64,000 nt of DNA from Miltoncostaea sp963823515 (GTDB lineage Bacteria > Actinomycetota > Thermoleophilia > Miltoncostaeales > Miltoncostaeaceae). The stretch is from positions 124,001-188,000 of the forward strand of contig CAWGMB010000019.1 in assembly GCA_963823515.1 (NCBI GenBank), given 5' to 3'. The notes under the pieces are model-generated. The model was not told where the DNA came from and searched no databases. It worked only from the letters and a program-made list of their open reading frames with translations. Below, one piece after another: positions 60,271 to 64,000 of the stretch. Position numbers and translations under genes: made by a program. The stretch's first letter is position 1, and each line of letters begins with the position of its first letter.

Positions 60271-62722
60271 GTGGGCGGCGGCGGGCCCTCGGTCGGGGTC
60301 CGGATCCCCCAGTACGGGTCCACGTGGGCCCAGATCCGCTCCGCGGCCATCCGCGCGGAGGAGCTGGGGTTCGACGGGGTGTGGGCCAACGACCACCTCC
60401 AGTCTCCGGGCCGGGTGAAGCAGGACGCGACCTTCGACGCGCTCACCACGCTCGCGGCCCTCGCGCCGCTGACGCGCCGCGTGCGCCTGGGGACGGTCGT
60501 CCTCTCGGCCAGCTACCGCCCGCCACTGCTCGCCGCCAAGATGGCGACGGTCCTCGACGTCATCTCGGGGGGCCGTCTGGTGATCGGCCTGGGGGCCGGG
60601 TCGGACGTCGAGGAGCACCGCGCCTTCGACGTGCCCTTCCCTCCGCCTGCCGAACGCAGCGAGCGCCTGCGCGTGACCCTGGAGACCCTGCGCGCGATGT
60701 TCACCGGCTCCGCGGACGCCGCGGCCGGGATCGGGCCGGTGCCGCCGAACAGCCCCGCGCCCGCGCGCCCCGGGGGACCGCCGATCTGGGTCGCCGCGCA
60801 CCGGCCGCGACTGCTGCGCCTGGCCGGCGAGCGGGCGGACGGCATCGTGGCCGCCTTCCACCGCCCCGAGGTGGTGGAGCGGCGGCTCGCAATCGCCGAT
60901 GAGGCGCGCCTCGCCGCCGGGCGGCCGCCGCTGGCCTGCGCCTTCTACACGTTCGTCCTGCCGGCTCGCTCGCGCGGCGAGGGCGAGAGCCTGGGTCTCC
61001 GCCGAGGCACGGACGCTCGGCACCACCCCCGCCGGCTACATCCGCTGGATGCGGACCACCGGCCTGGTCGCGACCCCGGACGAGCTGCCGGACGCGATCG
61101 CCGCGTACGGGCGGGCGGGCGTCACCGACATCGTGTTCGTGCTGCCCCCGCGGGTGCCGTCGGAGGCGCTCGACGCGCTCGCCGAGGCGGCCCTCCCCGG
61201 CGGGTCGGCACCCGCCGCCGCCTCGCCGGCCCGTGAGCGGATCGCCGCCGGCACCGCGCCCCGCGACAACCTGGTGACCCTCCTCGTGGAGCGCCAGGCG
61301 CAGGCGGGCCTCGACGCGCAGGACGCCGTGGTCGACGAGGGCGGCACCTGGACCTACGAGGAGCTCTCACGGGCGGCGGCGCGGGCGGGCGGAGCGCTGC
61401 GCGAGGCCGGCGTGCGGCGCGGCGACCGGGTGGTCGTGGCCCTGCGCGACGGGCGCGGCTGGTTCCAGGCGTTCCTCGGGGCCGCCCGCATCGGCGCGGT
61501 CCCGGTGCCCGTTGACCCCGCCTCCGACGCCGCCCGGCTCGCCGACCTCGTGGACGACTGCGAGCCGGCGGCCGTCGTCTCCGACGGCCCGGGCGCCGCG
61601 GGCGCCGCGGCGACCCTGACCCCGCTCGCGCTCGACGCCGGGCGCGAGGCGCCGATCGCGGCCGTGCACCCGGAGGACCTCGCCTACCTCGTCTACTCCT
61701 CGGGATCCACCGGCCGCCCCAAGGGCGCGATGCACGCACACCGCGACATGCGGACCGGGATCGAGACCTACGCCCGGGAGGTGCTCGGGCTGAACCCGGG
61801 CGACCGCTGCCATTCGATGGCGCGCCTGTTCACCTCGCTCGGCTTCGGCAACGGGTTCTTCCGCGTGCTCGGCCGCGGCGCGACCGCGGTCACCTCGAGC
61901 CTGCTGCCCACGCCGCGCGCCGTGATCGGCACGGTGCGGCGCGAGCGGGTGACGGTGCTCACCGCGGTGCCGACCTTCTGGGCGCAGCTCGCCCGCTTCC
62001 TCGAGCGCCACCCCGACGCCGAGGCGCTGGCGAGCGTGCGCCTGGCGGTCTCCTCGGGCGACAGCCTGCCCGCGTCCGTCGCCGAGCGGCTCCGCGCCGC
62101 CACGGGCCTCGACCTGATCGAGGGCCTCGGCTGCTCGGAGTGCTCGAACGTCGTCATCTCGACGCGCCCCGGCCGGCCGTTCGTCCCGGGCTCGCTCGGC
62201 CGCGCGGTGGAGGGCGTGGAGATACGCCTGTCCGACGATGAGGGCAGGCCCGTCGCCGACGGCGATCCCGGGCGCCTGTGGATCCGCAGCGAATCCAACA
62301 CGACCGGCTACTGGCGACGCTCCGGCGAGACGCGCGAGCTCGTCATGGGGCCCTGGCTGAGGATGGGTGACGTCCTCGTGCGCGAGGACGGTCTCTACCA
62401 CCATCTCGGGCGCTCGGACGATCTGTTCAAGGTGGACGCGCGCTGGGTCAGCCCGGTCGCGGTGGAGGAGGCCCTCGTCGGCCACCCGGCGGTGGCCGAG
62501 GCGGCGGTCGTGGGCCGTCCCGACGCCGACGGCCTGCTGCGGCCCGCCGCCTACGTGGTGCTCGCGCCCGGTGCGCCCGACGAGGGGCTCGCGGGCGAGC
62601 TGCGCCGCCACGTCGCCCACCGGCTCGGCACGCACACCGCCCCCCAGAGCGTCACGGTGATGGAGGAGCTGCCCCGTTTGCCCTCGGGGAAGCTCGATCG
62701 GCGCAGGCTTCGCGAGGGGTGA
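60271..62722 (+). CDS. LLM-class flavin oxidoreductase fused to benzoate-CoA-ligase-like enzyme (frameshift near 60988)
   Basis: The first about 235 codons encode an F420/FMN-dependent luciferase-like monooxygenase: RIPQYGSTWAQIRSAAI, GFDGVWANDHLQSPGRVKQD, LGTVVLSASYRPP, VIGLGAGSDVEEHRAF. Near 60988 an extra base moves the frame. The new frame carries the last LLM part (GYIRWMRTTGLVATPDELPDAI, GVTDIVFVLPP) and, with no stop, a complete AMP-forming ligase from about 61280: VYSSGSTGRPKGAMHAH, GLGCSECSNV, GRLWIRSESNTTGYW, SDDLFKVDARWVSP and LPSGKLDRRRL. Length 2452 nt is 817 codons plus one. The catalytic Lys is in PSGKLDR. GTG 60271. Confidence 0.85.
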
Positions 62723-62870
62723 GGCGGGTCGGCAGGTGCAGCACCCGCATCTCGCGGTCGGCGGTCACCTCGAAGAGCATGAAGTCGCCGGCCAGGAGGT
62801 GCGTGAGCTTGCGACGCGCCTCGGGGGCGCCGCGCGCGTCGCTCCATCCCCTCTCCGAATGATCCGGCAT
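62652..62870 (-). CDS. Possible small hypothetical protein
   Basis: A 72-codon frame overlapping the ligase end by 71 bp. The middle RRKLTHLLAGDFMLFEVTADREMRVLHLPTRL reads like a small ordered domain; the ends are low complexity. No ribosome site worth noting. Low confidence; it could be chance. Confidence 0.3.
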   Translation of the reverse strand: MPDHSERGWSDARGAPEARRKLTHLLAGDFMLFEVTADREMRVLHLPTRLTPREACADRASPRANGAAPPSP

Positions 62871-62953
62871 CGCAGGCTCCCGGCGATCGTGGTGGGTTCA
62901 TCCCTCCAACGCCGCGGGGACCCGTCCATGACGGGCCGAATGTTTGGGAATTG

Positions 62954-63820
62954 TTAGAGCGCGCTCAGGAAGTCGAGCAGCAGCGCGTTGACCTTCTCCG
63001 GGGCCTCCTGCTGGACCCAGTGGCTCACGCCGGGCAGGCGCTCGATGCGCAGGGGGCCGGTGACCGTGGCCGCCGAGCGCTCCAGGAGGATCGGGTCCAT
63101 GTAGGCGTCGGCCTCGCCCCAGATGATCATGGTCGGCGCCGTGACGGGCGGCGGGTCGGGGGGGTCGCGCAGCCACGACGCCGGGGGCATGTTGGCGCGG
63201 TAGTAGTTGAGGGCGGCGGTGAGCGCGCCGTCGCGGCGCAGGGCGTCGATGAAGACCGCCCGGTCCTCGTCGGGGAACGCCTCGGGGGCGGCGGTGTCGA
63301 ACACGAACGCGCGCAGGTTGGCGAAGTCGTCGGCCGACAGCCACGTCTCCGCCACGCCCGGGAACTGGAAGAGGAGCATGTACCAGCTCTTGGCCCGCTG
63401 GGCGGGGTCCTCGCGGCGCAGGCGCGCGGACACCGGCCCCACGGGCGCGTTGAGGATCGTCAGCGAGCGCACCATCTCCGGCAGGTTGCCGGCGAGCCTC
63501 CAGGCGAGCCCGCCGCCCCAGTCGTGTCCCACGACGTGGGCGCTCTCGTGGCCGAGCGCGCGGATCAGGCCGGCGATGTCGCCCATCAGCTTCGGCGCGG
63601 CGTAGGCGTCGACCGTCGTCGGTCGGTCGGAGGACCCGTAGCCGCGCAGGTCGGGGGCCACGGCGTGGAACCCGGCGGCGGCGAGGGGCGGCAGCTGCCT
63701 GCGCCACGAGTGGGCGAGCTCGGGAAACCCGTGCAGCAGGATGACCGGGGCGCCCGAGGGGTCACCGTCCTCGGTGATCGCCAGGCGGACCTCGCCGACA
63801 TCGATGCGCCGCCTGCTCAC
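62954..63820 (-). CDS. Alpha/beta hydrolase (epoxide-hydrolase-like)
   Basis: The 288-residue enzyme has the oxyanion motif HGFPE, the nucleophile elbow GHDWGG with Asp100 (Asp rather than Ser points to epoxide hydrolase or haloalkane-type chemistry), the lid, and a C-terminal GVSHWVQQEAPEKVN with catalytic His. An acid candidate is in WGEADAYMD. No signal peptide; cytoplasmic. A single gene, facing away from the next one. Confidence 0.92.
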   Translation of the reverse strand: MSRRRIDVGEVRLAITEDGDPSGAPVILLHGFPELAHSWRRQLPPLAAAGFHAVAPDLRGYGSSDRPTTVDAYAAPKLMGDIAGLIRALGHESAHVVGHDWGGGLAWRLAGNLPEMVRSLTILNAPVGPVSARLRREDPAQRAKSWYMLLFQFPGVAETWLSADDFANLRAFVFDTAAPEAFPDEDRAVFIDALRRDGALTAALNYYRANMPPASWLRDPPDPPPVTAPTMIIWGEADAYMDPILLERSAATVTGPLRIERLPGVSHWVQQEAPEKVNALLLDFLSAL

Positions 63821-63875
63821 CGCCCCAGCCTATCGGGGCTCGCCGCGCGGACCGCCGGGAGGGTACGGTTGGGGC

Positions 63876-64000
63876 ATGAGCAACACCCCGGACGTCGCAT
63901 TGGAGACCGCCATCCTCGAAGCCCTCCGCCGGGCGGGCGAACCGGTTCGCGAGGCCGCCCTGTACGAGCGCGTGATCGCCGAGGGCCTCGAGGCGACACC
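63876..64000 (+). CDS. Hypothetical protein, 3' truncated by window edge
   Basis: Only 41 codons are present, starting MSNTPDVALETAILEALRRAGEP and continuing with helical ALYERVIAEGLE. The short helix-turn-helix look resembles small HARE-HTH or winged-helix starts, but too little is visible. It is divergent from the hydrolase gene (56 bp). Confidence 0.5.
   Translation, partial: MSNTPDVALETAILEALRRAGEPVREAALYERVIAEGLEAT

Overview
The window is gene-dense, very GC-rich bacterial DNA with almost no spacing between genes. It shows strings of 1-4 bp start/stop overlaps, many GTG starts, a DUF2630 gene, and a hemA-hemC-cobA/hemD siroheme/heme operon. The oxidase is an A2-type aa3 oxidase (YSHP motif) encoded beside system-I Ccm genes. 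Together these suggest an Actinomycetota genome, probably a deep-branching Thermoleophilia-like lineage; this is inferred from gene content only. No insertion sequence, prophage, CRISPR array or rRNA operon was seen. One tRNA (Phe) is present.

Layout. 1-5.4 kb: partial membrane protein, clpP, then a leftward transglutaminase / alpha-E / circularly permuted ATP-grasp cluster and an MFS transporter. 5.5-8.6 kb: groES-groEL behind a CIRCE operator, an ASCH protein and a Nudix hydrolase. 8.7-9.4 kb: an unusual protein made of seven WEALDKWV repeats. 9.5-15.4 kb: rsgA, pyrE, a zinc-ribbon protein, an Nfu-N protein, a TrpB2-like enzyme and a two-component system. 15.5-23.8 kb: tRNA-Phe and mostly small accessory enzymes (cupin, MBL fold, GYD, DUF5718, DUF2630, NudK-like, a broken HAD phosphatase, DsbA-like, two Tat-exported ferritin-like proteins, ATP-grasp).

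23.8-32.2 kb is one leftward operon of ten tightly overlapping genes: UbiA-type prenyltransferase, ccmABCD, precorrin-2 dehydrogenase, hemA, hemC, cobA-hemD and a SAM hydrolase. It joins tetrapyrrole synthesis to cytochrome c maturation. 32.6-35.3 kb holds DUF1269, a membrane protein and glutamate decarboxylase. 35.8-41.8 kb is a leftward oxidase operon (ctaC, ctaD, ctaE, cytochrome c, SDR, VanX-like dipeptidase) ending at a strong hairpin. 41.9-44.2 kb holds an MFS transporter, ctaB and a 63-residue membrane protein. 44.3-49.3 kb runs rightward: a protoporphyrinogen-oxidase-like flavoprotein, then glcD-glcE-glcF. 49.4-59.5 kb runs leftward: L,D-transpeptidase, an SdrD-B/DUF11 surface protein with a hairpin-rich leader, the BatB/BatA/DUF58/MoxR module, an HtrA-like protease, and a DEAH helicase with a basic tail. 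59.7-64 kb: LytR_C protein, a luciferase-like monooxygenase fused to an acyl-CoA ligase, and an epoxide-hydrolase-like enzyme.

Two in-frame fusions stand out: cytochrome oxidase subunit I with a C-terminal Usp-like region, and the flavin-monooxygenase/acyl-CoA ligase. Five genes each carry a single-base frameshift and a sixth carries three indels. Several of these are expected to be important, so draft-assembly errors are the simplest explanation. hemC begins in the same frame as hemA just after its TAG and has no ATG, GTG or TTG start.
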